A stretch of DNA of 38,762 bases, taken from assembly GCA_036504075.1 (NCBI GenBank), contig DASXVX010000085.1, positions 1 to 38,762 of the forward strand, read 5' to 3'. Below are positions 1 to 6,851 of this stretch, in pieces. Under the pieces are notes generated by a model. The model was given only the letters and a program-made list of their open reading frames with translations. It had not been told where the DNA came from and made no database searches. The stretch is from DASXVX01 sp036504075 (GTDB taxonomy: Bacteria; Bacillota; Sulfobacillia; Symbiobacteriales; Symbiobacteriaceae). The position numbers and the translations under genes were made by a program. Numbering within the stretch: position 1 is the stretch's first letter; every line of letters starts with the position of its first letter.

Positions 1-17
1 GGGTTGAGAAAAGACAA

Positions 18-68
18 GACCTCCTGGTATAAATGGTGTTGCAACACACCCATTACACGCAGGAGGTC
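18..68 (+). promoter_or_regulatory. Stem-loop hiding the transposase ribosome binding site
   Basis: GACCTCCTG at 18-26 is the exact reverse complement of CAGGAGGTC at 60-68, which contains the AGGAGG (61-66) of the transposase start at 76. Between the arms lies a 12-bp palindrome, GTGTTGCAACAC (36-47). A transcript entering from outside the element would fold and mask the ribosome binding site. Such masking is known in other IS families as protection against read-through expression; its role here is inferred. Confidence 0.6.
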
Positions 69-75
69 GAGATCC

Positions 76-1367
76 ATGAACCACAAGCGTCGAGCCGAAA
101 AGCTCTCCATCGTCCGAGCCGTACATTCACTCATCGTCGGAGTGGATGTCGGAAAGCTCATTCTCTGGGCTTGCATCATGGACGGTCTGACGGAACAGCA
201 AGTGTGCAGTCCGTTCAAGTTCCAGAATACCAGGGACGGCTTCGAACGTCTACTCGACCAGCTCCGCAAGACCCAACAACGTACCGGGGTTCAGCGGGTG
301 GTCGTGGCGATGGAGCCATCCGGGCACTACTGGAAAGCATTAGCGACCTTCCTGTTGAGCCAGGGAATCACGGTGGTCTGTGTGAATCCGCTTCATGTCA
401 AGCGGGCCAAGGAATTCGACGACAACTCGCCGACCAAGAACGACCCCAAGGATTGCTGGGTGATTGCCCGAAGGGCCGGCGATGGCGACTTCTTTGAGCC
501 GTACCTGCCGGAGGGGGTGTACGCTGATCTGAGGGTGTTGACCCAAGTCCGCCGGCAACTCCGTGTCAAACTGAACCAGACGCAGAACCAACTGCGGACG
601 CTGCTGGATGAGTACTTCCCTGAGTTTTCGACGATCTTCAAGGATCCGCTCGGCCTGACAGCGACCTTCCTCTTACGGCACTACCCCTTCCCGGTCGACA
701 TCCTCGCAATCCCAGTCTCACAACTGGCTCGGGAAATGAGTCAGGCTAGCCGCGGCAGAGTAGCCATGCAGCGCACACAGGAAATCCGTGTCGCTGCTGC
801 CACTTCAATCGGTGTGCAACATGGCCTGACGGCAGTTCGTCTGCGGCTTGGCCAGCTGCTCGACGAGGTGGAGTTCTGGTTGGCCCGCATGGCCCAGACA
901 GAAGAAGCGATGGCCGCTGCGCTGAAGGCAACGGGGCTGGCACCCTACCTGCTAAGTGTCCGTGGGGTTGGGGTGGTCACGGCTGCCTCTTTCCTGGGGG
1001 AGACAGGTGACCTGAGCCGGTACGAAGACCCGCGGCAACTGCAGAAGCTCGCCGGCTACAACCTGAAGGAGAACAGTTCGGGGCAGCACAAGGGACAGAC
1101 TCGGATTACCAAGCGAGGACGCCCCGGGCTGCGCTGCCCCTGTACCAAGCTGCTGTGGTCCTAGTGGCCAGGAACCCCGAGTTCAAGGCCCTCCACAAGC
1201 ATCTCAAGAGCAGGCCACACAACCCGCTCAAACCCAAGCAATCCCTTGTCGCTGTTGCCTGCAAGCTCCTGCGTGTCCTGTTCGCACTGGCGACTAAGCA
1301 GCGTTTCTATGATCCGCAGATCGTCCTGGGTGAGTTCCGGACTCAACAGCTTGGACTTGCCGCGTAA
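76..1367 (+). pseudogene. IS110-family DEDD transposase, frameshifted near its end
   Basis: RuvC-like DEDD recombinase with a C-terminal Transposase_20 region. From ATG 76 (AGGAGG at 61-66) the N-terminal motif GVDVGK carries the first Asp, VVAMEPSGHYW the Glu, and NSPTKNDPKDCWVIAR the last two acidic residues. The C-terminal part has SVRGVGVVTAASFLGETGDL and the GRPGLR motif typical of the family. The first frame stops at 1164. The expected continuation, LYQAAVVLVARNPEFKAL and onward, runs in the -1 frame to 1367. Adding one C to the C-run near 1138 joins the two frames. As read, the protein loses its last ~70 residues and is probably inactive, unless the change is a sequencing error or a frameshift site. 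Confidence 0.88.
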
Positions 1368-1965
1368 CCACTGCGGCTTTTCGATAGATGTGCAACCTTG
1401 GGTGGGGAATGCCGGGCGTTCATCATACGGGCATGACCCCGTTTCGCAGCATGGCACCCCACCCGCCCCCTTCTAGGCAGAACGAAGGACTTTCGGGCAT
1501 AGACCCTGTGAGACATGATAGAGTCGCCAGGGGGCAACCAGGTGGGATCATCCAAGGCGCACCATACCACTTGCCAACGAGGAGTCAGATTGGCTCTTCC
1601 CTGGTACCCCTTTTTTTGCCCAAACGGCCGCCCCTTCTCCAGTCGCAACAGACCCAGCCACCACCACGTTGGTGAAGAAGAAAATGAAAGAAAACAAGAG
1701 AAAGACGGACCTTGGGCCATCAGGATTGAGATAGACGGACCTTGGGCCATCAGGATTGAGATAGATGGCGCAGATGGGAACATGATTTCCGATTTAGATT
1801 GGGATCTCGTACATCGTGATTCTTTTCACCGTAACGGACATGGAAATCATATTTCAGGCGTTGGGCCGGGAATTCAAGCTGACCGGAATCTGCGTAAATC
1901 TGCGGCATCTGCGGCCAAAAATGCCCAGACGTTTCGCTCCCGACCCGCGTATGGGAGGTATGGCG
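1368..1965. other. Intergenic stretch between IS110 and yqeC
   Basis: No convincing gene; open frames on both strands here lack ribosome binding sites and family resemblance. It holds probable IS right-end DNA, a run of seven T at 1611-1617 without a clear stem, a 30-bp tandem repeat (1703-1762), and near 1887-1925 an 'AATCTGCG..CATCTGCG' motif that recurs at 17125-17165. Reading frames that extend yqeC upstream through this stretch are judged non-coding. Confidence 0.5.
1703..1762. repeat. 30-bp direct tandem repeat, two copies
   Basis: AGACGGACCTTGGGCCATCA and the next ten bases occur at 1703-1732 and again, identically, at 1733-1762, followed by a short degenerate third start (AGATGG). 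It is non-coding and its function is unknown. Confidence 0.85.
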
Positions 1966-2802
1966 ATGGGTGAAGGACTTCTGCTCTGGCAGGCCCTGGG
2001 CATTTGTCCGGGCGACGTGGTCGCATTCACCGGCGGCGGCGGCAAGACATCGCTGGCCCTGACCGTCGTGCGGGAGCTGCGCGCCGCCGGCCGGCCGGTG
2101 CTCTTTACTTGTACCACCCGGATGTTCCCGGTCCCCTGGATGGAGCCGGTGCTGACGGCCACGGCCGGGGACGCCTGGCTGGAGGCCGTCGCCGCGGCGC
2201 TCGCCGCCGGACGTCCGGTCTGCCTGGGGCAGCGGGTGGAGCCGGAGACGGGCAAGCTGTTCGGCATTACCACCGAGCAGGTGGCCGCGTGCAGGCAACT
2301 GCGGGAGTGCGTCGTGCTGGTGGAGGCCGACGGCAGCGCCGGCTTGCCGCTGAAGGCGCCGGCCGCCCACGAGCCCGTGATTCCGCCGGTGGCGGATATC
2401 GTCGTGCCGGTGGCCGGCGCGGGCGTGCTGGGCAAGGCCCTGGTGCCGGCCAACGTGCACCGGGCGCCGTTGGTGGCCCGGCTGGCAGGCGTTCCGGAAG
2501 GAGTCCCGGTCACGCCCGAAATTGTGGCGGCGGCGCTGGTCGCTCCGGACGGCTGCACCCGCGGGGCTCCGCCAGGCGCCAGAATCGTCCCGGTCGTTAG
2601 CCAGGCGGACACGCCCGATACCGGGCCGCTTCTGCGCGCCCTCGCACAACTGCTGCTCGGACGGGCGCCCGGCCGGCCGGGTCAGCACGTGAGCCGGGTC
2701 GTCCTGGCGGCGCCCGCCACCGCCGAGCCGGTGCGGGAAGTCATTGGCTCATTCCCCGGCGGACCCAAAGGTTGTAGGCGCCCCGGCTCAATGCGGCGAT
2801 GA
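1966..2802 (+). CDS. yqeC: YqeC-type selenium-cofactor / selenium-dependent hydroxylase accessory protein
   Basis: A 278-residue P-loop protein. The N-terminus has FTGGGGKTSLALTVVREL followed by FTCTTRMFPVP, the glycine-rich nucleotide-binding pattern and TTT-type motif of the YqeC family (putative selenium-dependent hydroxylase accessory protein). VLVEADGSAGLPLKAPAAHE is the family's central acidic motif. Known members cluster with selenium-dependent molybdenum hydroxylases; no such genes are visible here, so the role is by family only. ATG 1966 is chosen because GGGAGGT at 1953-1959 lies six bases before it. Earlier in-frame starts run into repeat-like non-coding DNA. The extreme C-terminus (SFPGGPKGCRRPGSMRR) looks unlike the family and may be extended or frameshifted. 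Confidence 0.8.
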   Translation: MGEGLLLWQALGICPGDVVAFTGGGGKTSLALTVVRELRAAGRPVLFTCTTRMFPVPWMEPVLTATAGDAWLEAVAAALAAGRPVCLGQRVEPETGKLFGITTEQVAACRQLRECVVLVEADGSAGLPLKAPAAHEPVIPPVADIVVPVAGAGVLGKALVPANVHRAPLVARLAGVPEGVPVTPEIVAAALVAPDGCTRGAPPGARIVPVVSQADTPDTGPLLRALAQLLLGRAPGRPGQHVSRVVLAAPATAEPVREVIGSFPGGPKGCRRPGSMRR

Positions 2803-2863
2803 GTGCGAATTTCCACTCCGGCTCGGGTTTTCCTGCCCGAACGGCCGGAAGGATTCCGGATCT

Positions 2864-2889
2864 GCCGGGCAGTTCTGCCCGGCGCTTTT
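2864..2889 (+). terminator. Weak intrinsic terminator candidate after yqeC
   Basis: GCCGGGCA (2864-2871) pairs with TGCCCGGC (2876-2883) around a GTTC loop and is followed by GCTTTTG. The T-tract is short, so partial read-through into yunB is likely. Confidence 0.4.
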
Positions 2890-2939
2890 GCATGGGCGCC
2901 GGCGGGCGGGCATACAACCCCTCAGGAGGGGGTGAGGGG

Positions 2940-3614
2940 GTGCGCAGGTTCGGGCGTCGCGGCGTCTCCGTGTCCGGTTGGATCCGCTGGCCGTTGCTCC
3001 TGGGCGCCGTCACGTACCTCCTGCTGCGGCTGGCCGATTCCTTACTGCTGGGGCCGCTGGCGCTGGTGGCCGAAACGGAAGCCCGGCTGCGGGGCATCGA
3101 GGCCCTCAACCGCATCGTGCTGGGGACCGTGGGGCAGGACCTGAAGCCGGATGACGTGGTAATCTACGACCGGGACAAAACCGGCCGCATTGCCGCTTAC
3201 CACATCAACACCCGTCTGGTCAACGCGGTGGCCACGGAGGCAGCGGCAGCCGTGAAAGACGAGTTCCGGGAGGTTACCAGCAAGCCCGTCGGCGTGCCGC
3301 TGGGCGCCCTGACCGGGAACCGCTTGCTCAGTTCTACCGGACCACGCATCCACGTTGAACTGATTCCGGTGGGTTCGGTGGTGGTGGACATCAAGCAGGA
3401 GTTCAAGGCCGAAGGGATCAACCAGACCCGGCACACGATTTCGCTGAAAGCCACAGCCACCGTCCGGATTGTGCTGCCGCTGGCGACCAAAGAGGTGCAG
3501 GTCTCCACCGATGTGCCGATCGCCGATTCCGTGATTGTAGGCGATGTGCCGCAAGTCTACGGCGGCAGCGTCGGCGGGGTGACCCTGCCTATGGGATCTA
3601 TCACCGGACGATAA
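2940..3614 (+). CDS. yunB: Sporulation protein YunB
   Basis: A 224-residue protein from GTG 2940, with AGGAGG at 2924-2929. The longer frame from 2799 is rejected because its first 47 residues look non-coding. A membrane anchor follows a basic N-terminus (IRWPLLLGAVTYLLLRLADS, about residues 13-32). The rest is the extracytoplasmic YunB domain: an INxxLxxAV-like segment (INTRLVNAVATEAAAAVK), a GVPLGALTGNRLL motif, and the conserved end with DVPIADSVIVGDVPQVY. In Bacillus subtilis yunB is needed for efficient sporulation, probably at the forespore/mother-cell membrane; the molecular activity is unknown. It marks the host as an endospore former. Confidence 0.9.
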   Translation: MRRFGRRGVSVSGWIRWPLLLGAVTYLLLRLADSLLLGPLALVAETEARLRGIEALNRIVLGTVGQDLKPDDVVIYDRDKTGRIAAYHINTRLVNAVATEAAAAVKDEFREVTSKPVGVPLGALTGNRLLSSTGPRIHVELIPVGSVVVDIKQEFKAEGINQTRHTISLKATATVRIVLPLATKEVQVSTDVPIADSVIVGDVPQVYGGSVGGVTLPMGSITGR

Positions 3615-3641
3615 GTATTTTGAGAAAAAGGCAAAAAGTGC

Positions 3642-3671
3642 TTGACACTTCTTCCAGGCATTGCATATACT
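3642..3671 (+). promoter_or_regulatory. Sigma-A-type promoter of the leader ORF / ABC exporter unit
   Basis: TTGACA (3642-3647), an 18-bp spacer and TATACT (3666-3671) make a near-consensus promoter directly after yunB. The start of transcription would fall near 3678, giving a ~40-base leader before the small ORF at 3720. Confidence 0.8.
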
Positions 3672-3719
3672 GAACCTCGGATCGAGAAACTATTCAGTTT
3701 TGCAAAGGAGGTCTGCGAA

Positions 3720-3806
3720 ATGAGGTACCCCATCATCGCATGCGTGTTCACCGCTGTCAGGAACTATCGCGCCCTTTCGCAGCCTGTGCTCCAATACCTC
3801 GGGTAG
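3720..3806 (+). CDS. 28-residue leader peptide before an attenuator
   Basis: ATG 3720 follows a very strong ribosome binding site, AAAGGAGG (3704-3711), eight bases upstream. The product begins MRYPIIACVFTAV and ends QPVLQYLG. It has no membrane segment long enough to span and no family I recognise. Its codons 21-23 (CAG CCT GTG) contain GCCTGTG (3782-3788), an exact copy of the 3' arm of the terminator that begins 18 bases after the stop codon. Translation can therefore decide whether that segment pairs with the terminator 5' arm. This is the layout of ribosome-mediated attenuation leaders such as bmrB of Bacillus; the ligand or stress sensed is unknown. Confidence 0.72.
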   Translation: MRYPIIACVFTAVRNYRALSQPVLQYLG

Positions 3807-3823
3807 CTACTGAGCGTATTTAG

Positions 3824-3857
3824 CCACAGGCCGGCGAATGAGCCGCCTGTGGTTTTT
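3824..3857 (+). terminator. Attenuator terminator 1 behind the leader ORF
   Basis: CCACAGGC (3824-3831) pairs with GCCTGTGG (3845-3852), extended inside by GGC/GCC, then five T (3853-3857). CACAGGC of the 5' arm can alternatively pair with GCCTGTG (3782-3788) inside the leader ORF, which would prevent terminator folding. Confidence 0.8.
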
Positions 3858-3896
3858 CATTTTCCCCTGCGCTTATGCGCGCGGCGCGGGAGAAGT

Positions 3897-3929
3897 GGGA
3901 CCATGGGCGGGAGCCCATGGTCCCTTTTT
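3897..3929 (+). terminator. Strong terminator 2 before the ABC exporter genes
   Basis: A perfect 12-bp stem, GGGACCATGGGC (3897-3908) with GCCCATGGTCCC (3913-3924), a GGGA loop and five T. It stands between the only clear promoter (3642) and the ABC genes, so exporter transcription must read through two terminators or start from an unseen promoter. Confidence 0.9.
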
Positions 3930-3986
3930 GCATTCTTCCGACGTGGGCCTTTCACGGTCACGTTCGGAGCCAAGGAGCGTGAGAAT

Positions 3987-4805
3987 ATGACGATCGCTTT
4001 GGAAGTGATCGGTGCCTATAAGACGTTCTCCGAAGAAGATGACCAGAACCGGCGCCCGTGGTGGCGGGTCTGGCAGCGGAAGCCGCGTCGGCAGATCGTC
4101 GCCGTGGACCGGGTCTCCTTTGCCGTCCGACAGGGGGAGATCTACGGGATCCTGGGGCCCAACGGCTCCGGCAAGTCGACGCTGATCCGGCTGATTTCCA
4201 CGCTGTTGATTCCCGACGGGGGCAAGGTGACGATTTTTGGCCGGGACGTCCAGATCCATGTGCAGGCGGTGCGGGGGCTGATCAACCGGGTTTCGGTGGA
4301 CGCCGCCTTCTTCAAGAAGCTTTCAGCCATGGAGAACCTGAACTACGCTGCCCGGCTGTACAGCCTGGACGTCCGGGAGGCCCGCCGGCGGGCCGGGATA
4401 ATCATGGAACGGATGGGGCTGGAGTCGAAAAAATGGAACTCGCCCCTGGAGAATCTGTCGCGGGGCCAGCAACAGAAAGTGGCCATCGCCCGGGCGCTCA
4501 TGACCGAGCCGCGGCTGATTCTGCTGGATGAGCCGACCACCGGGCTGGACCCCAAGTCCAAGCGCGACGTGCAGGATTTTATCCTGGAAGTCCGTGAGAA
4601 CCGGGACACGACGGTGATTCTCACCAGCCACGACATGGATGAGTCCGAGCGGCTCTGCAACCGGCTTGCCTTCATCGTTGATGGCAAGTTCGTGGCGGAA
4701 GGCACCCCGGCGCAGCTCCGGGCTCAACACGGGGGCGTTTCGCTGGAAGATGTCTTCTTCGCCGTCACCGGCAAGTCCGTGGAGTCCGAGGCGGTGGCGG
4801 AATGA
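3987..4805 (+). CDS. ABC-2 type exporter, ATP-binding subunit
   Basis: A 272-residue cytoplasmic ATPase that would power the permease encoded next. Walker A is GPNGSGKST (57-65), the signature motif LSRGQQQK, Walker B RLILLDEP followed by TGLDPKSK, and the H-loop TVILTSHD. The C-terminal EDVFFAVTG is common in DrrA/CcmA-like exporters. A basic, tryptophan-rich insertion (about residues 16-37, RRPWWRVWQRKPRRQ) separates the first strand from the core and is unusual. ATG 3987 is set by AAGGAG at 3972-3977. The stop overlaps the permease start (ATGA), so the two are translationally coupled. The leader and tandem terminators upstream suggest induction by a translation-related stress, as for drug exporters, but the substrate is unknown. 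Confidence 0.88.
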   Translation: MTIALEVIGAYKTFSEEDDQNRRPWWRVWQRKPRRQIVAVDRVSFAVRQGEIYGILGPNGSGKSTLIRLISTLLIPDGGKVTIFGRDVQIHVQAVRGLINRVSVDAAFFKKLSAMENLNYAARLYSLDVREARRRAGIIMERMGLESKKWNSPLENLSRGQQQKVAIARALMTEPRLILLDEPTTGLDPKSKRDVQDFILEVRENRDTTVILTSHDMDESERLCNRLAFIVDGKFVAEGTPAQLRAQHGGVSLEDVFFAVTGKSVESEAVAE

Positions 4806-5611
4806 TCAACATGAGACGATCTCTGGGCGCCACTTACGGCTTCGTGGAGCGGAACTGGAACCTGACCCGGCGCTATCTGGGCTGGGAGGTCGTCTGGCTG
4901 GTCTACAACGTGGTGACCACCCTGACCATGGGGCTCATCGGCGTCGACAGCCAGGGCATCGTCGGCCGGGACCGGGTGCTTTACCTGCTGATCGGCGCCC
5001 TGCTCTGGACCTACCTGTCCGTGCTCTTTCAAATCATGGGCGAGACGGTGGCCTGGGAGCGCTGGGAAGGCACCATCGAATACACCTTCATGGCGCCGGT
5101 CAATCGCATCACGTATCTCACGGGGCAGGGACTCTTCGGCGTCACCTACTCGCTGGTTCGCACGGCGATCATCCTGGGAATTACCGTGCTCTGGTTCAAG
5201 CTTGACATGTCCCAGGCGAATCTGCTGGGCGGCTTCGTCGTGCTGGCCGTAGCCAGCCTCTCATTCCTGGGGCTGGGATTACTTGCCGCCGTTTTGCCGC
5301 TCATGTCCCCGGAACGGGGGCCGCAAGCCACGCATATCATACAAGGTTTGCTTCTCCTCTGTTCCAGCGTCTACTATCCGGTGACCGTCCTCCCGGGGTG
5401 GATGCAACCCATCGCCGCACTCAATCCTGCCACCTACACCCTTGATGCAGTCAGGGCTGCCTGGATCAATGGGGTTCCATTGGCTGACGTCTGGCCCCTG
5501 GTCGTAAAACTCCTGTTCACGGGAGTCGTCCTGGTGCCGATCGGACTTGTGGTGTTTCAGATTGGTGAGCGGTACGCTTTGAGGACGGGGAAACTAAAAC
5601 GGAACGGGTAA
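4802..5611 (+). CDS. ABC-2 type exporter, membrane subunit
   Basis: A 269-residue integral membrane protein of the ABC-2 family, with about six predicted spans: near residues 28-46, 58-78, 105-125 (GVTYSLVRTAIILGITVLWF), 140-165 (GGFVVLAVASLSFLGLGLLA), 178-195 and 238-258. ERWEGTIEYTFMAPV is the conserved cytoplasmic loop that meets the ATPase in this family. The late segment with YYPVTVLPGWMQPIAALNP is the ABC-2 signature preceding the last helices. It overlaps the ATPase gene by four bases and forms the exporter with it. The product of the following 71-residue gene may be an accessory component. Confidence 0.88.
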   Translation: MINMRRSLGATYGFVERNWNLTRRYLGWEVVWLVYNVVTTLTMGLIGVDSQGIVGRDRVLYLLIGALLWTYLSVLFQIMGETVAWERWEGTIEYTFMAPVNRITYLTGQGLFGVTYSLVRTAIILGITVLWFKLDMSQANLLGGFVVLAVASLSFLGLGLLAAVLPLMSPERGPQATHIIQGLLLLCSSVYYPVTVLPGWMQPIAALNPATYTLDAVRAAWINGVPLADVWPLVVKLLFTGVVLVPIGLVVFQIGERYALRTGKLKRNG

Positions 5612-5640
5612 GTCCGTTCCATCCCCGGAGGGTATTTATC

Positions 5641-5856
5641 ATGATGTCTCAGTTTGATTTCGTTCAAGGTTATGAAATCGCAAAAGCCCGTCACGACGAG
5701 CTCGTGCGGGAGTTGGTTGCGCAGCAGACAATCGTGCGGGCGTTGAAAGAGGCCAATTCAGAGCAGCAACAGCGCCGGCGGTTCTTTCGCATGTACCAGC
5801 TGCGGTCCATCCTCTTCCGGCTGGTCCCCCGGCTGGCGGGCCGGCTCACTCAGTAA
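5641..5856 (+). CDS. Small conserved-looking protein of the exporter operon
   Basis: A 71-residue protein with GGAGGG at 5627-5632, eight bases before ATG 5641; ATG 5644 is an alternative. Residues 10-48 are strongly charged and heptad-like (IAKARHDELVRELVAQQ, then KEANSEQQQRRR), predicting a helical or coiled-coil region. The C-terminus (LRSILFRLVPRLAGRL) is basic and amphipathic and could lie on the membrane. No family is recognised. It sits 29 bases after the permease and before the operon terminator at 5871, so it is probably co-transcribed. Confidence 0.65.
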   Translation: MMSQFDFVQGYEIAKARHDELVRELVAQQTIVRALKEANSEQQQRRRFFRMYQLRSILFRLVPRLAGRLTQ

Positions 5857-5870
5857 GGCTGATGTTCGAG

Positions 5871-5904
5871 AACGTGCGGCGGGAGTTCTCCCACCGCACG
5901 TTTT
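5871..5904 (+). terminator. Intrinsic terminator of the ABC exporter operon
   Basis: AACGTGCGG-c-GGGAG (5871-5885) pairs with CTCCC-a-CCGCACGTT (5888-5902) over a two-base loop and ends in four T. It lies 14 bases after the small gene. Confidence 0.8.
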
Positions 5905-5982
5905 CGCGACTGACTCCGTCAGTCGCCGGAGCGGCCGGCAGACCGCGACTGACTCCGTCAGTCGCCGTGGTGGCCGGCAGAC
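5905..5982. repeat. 39-bp direct repeat, two copies, each with a 9-bp inverted repeat
   Basis: Units 5905-5943 and 5944-5982 match at about 36 of 39 positions. Each contains GCGACTGAC-TCC-GTCAGTCGC, a perfect 9-bp dyad (5906-5926 and 5945-5965), followed by CGGCCGGCAGAC or a close variant. The dyads are fully conserved while the three differences lie outside them, which suggests a binding site or RNA hairpin. Confidence 0.8.
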
Positions 5983-6089
5983 TTTTGCGGAGCAAAAGGC
6001 GGGAGGCAACTGATTTCGTTCCGCCGAACCCTGCTATACTTATCAGGAAGGAATCCGCGATTGACACAGCTGGAAGGAAATGGTAATTT

Positions 6090-6851
6090 ATGAACGCGGG
6101 CTTTTCGCTGGAAGAGCAAACCCGGCTCAGAGGGGCTTCGGCTCTGATTATCGGCACCGGCGGTCTCGGGTCGCCTGTCGCTTACCAACTGGCGGCCGCG
6201 GGGGTCGGGCGCATTGGCTTGTGCGACATGGACACGGTCGATTTCTCCAACCTGCAGCGGCAGGTGGTTCACTTTACGGAGGACGTGGGCAAGCCCAAAG
6301 TCCTGAGCGGTGCCGAGAAGATTCGGGCGCTCAACCCGGCGGTCACGGTTGAGACGCATACCGATGCGCTCACTTCGGCCAATGCCCTGGACCTGTTTGC
6401 CCGGTATGATCTCATTTTGGACTGCAGCGACAACTTTGCCACCCGGTACCTGGTCAACGATGCCTCAGTGCTGTTGGGCAAGCCGCACGTGCACGGGTCC
6501 ATCTTCCGCTTCGACGGGCAGGTAACCGTCTTCCGACCAGGGGCGGGGCCGTGCTACCGTTGTCTTTACCCGTCGCCGCCGCCGCCGGGCGCCGTGCCTT
6601 CGTGTGCCCAGGCCGGGGTTATCGGCGTGCTGCCGGGTCTCATTGGCTCCATGATGGCCATGGAGGGACTCAAAGTGCTGGCCGGACGGAGCGGGACGCT
6701 AACCGGGCGGCTCTTGATTTATAACTCGCTGGATCTGGATTTTGCCGAAGTGCGGGTCCGCCAGAACCCGAACTGCCCGCTCTGCGGAACGGACCCGACG
6801 ATCCGGGAACTCATTGATTATGAAGTTTTCTGCGGAGGTGTGGGAGAGTGA
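6090..6851 (+). CDS. E1/MoeB/ThiF-like adenylyltransferase, catalytic member
   Basis: A 253-residue HesA/MoeB/ThiF-family enzyme. These activate the C-terminus of a ubiquitin-fold sulfur carrier (MoaD, ThiS or CysO type) with ATP. Nucleotide-binding motif GTGGLG (22-27), Asp46 and Asp48, NLQRQ with Arg57, Lys70 (GKPK) and DCSDN with Asp114 are all present. Zinc cysteines are C155/C158 (CYRC) and C229/C232 (CPLC). PSCAQAGVIG has the family's conserved cysteine. It lacks the usual N-terminal RYxRQ segment, so it cannot supply that arginine itself; the next gene has it. A TATACT box at 6035-6040 is a possible -10. The start at 6090 has only a weak GGAAGG-like ribosome binding site. With cysK downstream, a role in protein-bound sulfur transfer or cysteine synthesis is plausible. 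Confidence 0.85.
   Translation: MNAGFSLEEQTRLRGASALIIGTGGLGSPVAYQLAAAGVGRIGLCDMDTVDFSNLQRQVVHFTEDVGKPKVLSGAEKIRALNPAVTVETHTDALTSANALDLFARYDLILDCSDNFATRYLVNDASVLLGKPHVHGSIFRFDGQVTVFRPGAGPCYRCLYPSPPPPGAVPSCAQAGVIGVLPGLIGSMMAMEGLKVLAGRSGTLTGRLLIYNSLDLDFAEVRVRQNPNCPLCGTDPTIRELIDYEVFCGGVGE

Larger units (their letters stand above)
1..1367 (+). mobile_element. IS110-family insertion sequence, left end cut by the window
   Basis: The element is defined by its DEDD transposase gene. IS110 elements usually lack clear terminal inverted repeats and I cannot place either outer end: the left end may lie outside the window and the right end somewhere after 1367. In this family a structured bridge RNA is made from non-coding DNA beside the transposase. 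Only 75 bp of the upstream side is visible here, so a bridge RNA on that side cannot be judged. Confidence 0.75.

Noticed and set aside
2799..2939. Upstream extension of yunB from ATG 2799
   Set aside because: Residues look non-coding, a terminator-like hairpin lies inside, and GTG 2940 has an ideal ribosome binding site.
6061..6089. TTGACA with TAATTT at 17 bp as promoter of the first E1-like gene
   Set aside because: Transcription would start after the ATG at 6090; the TATACT at 6035 is more sensible.
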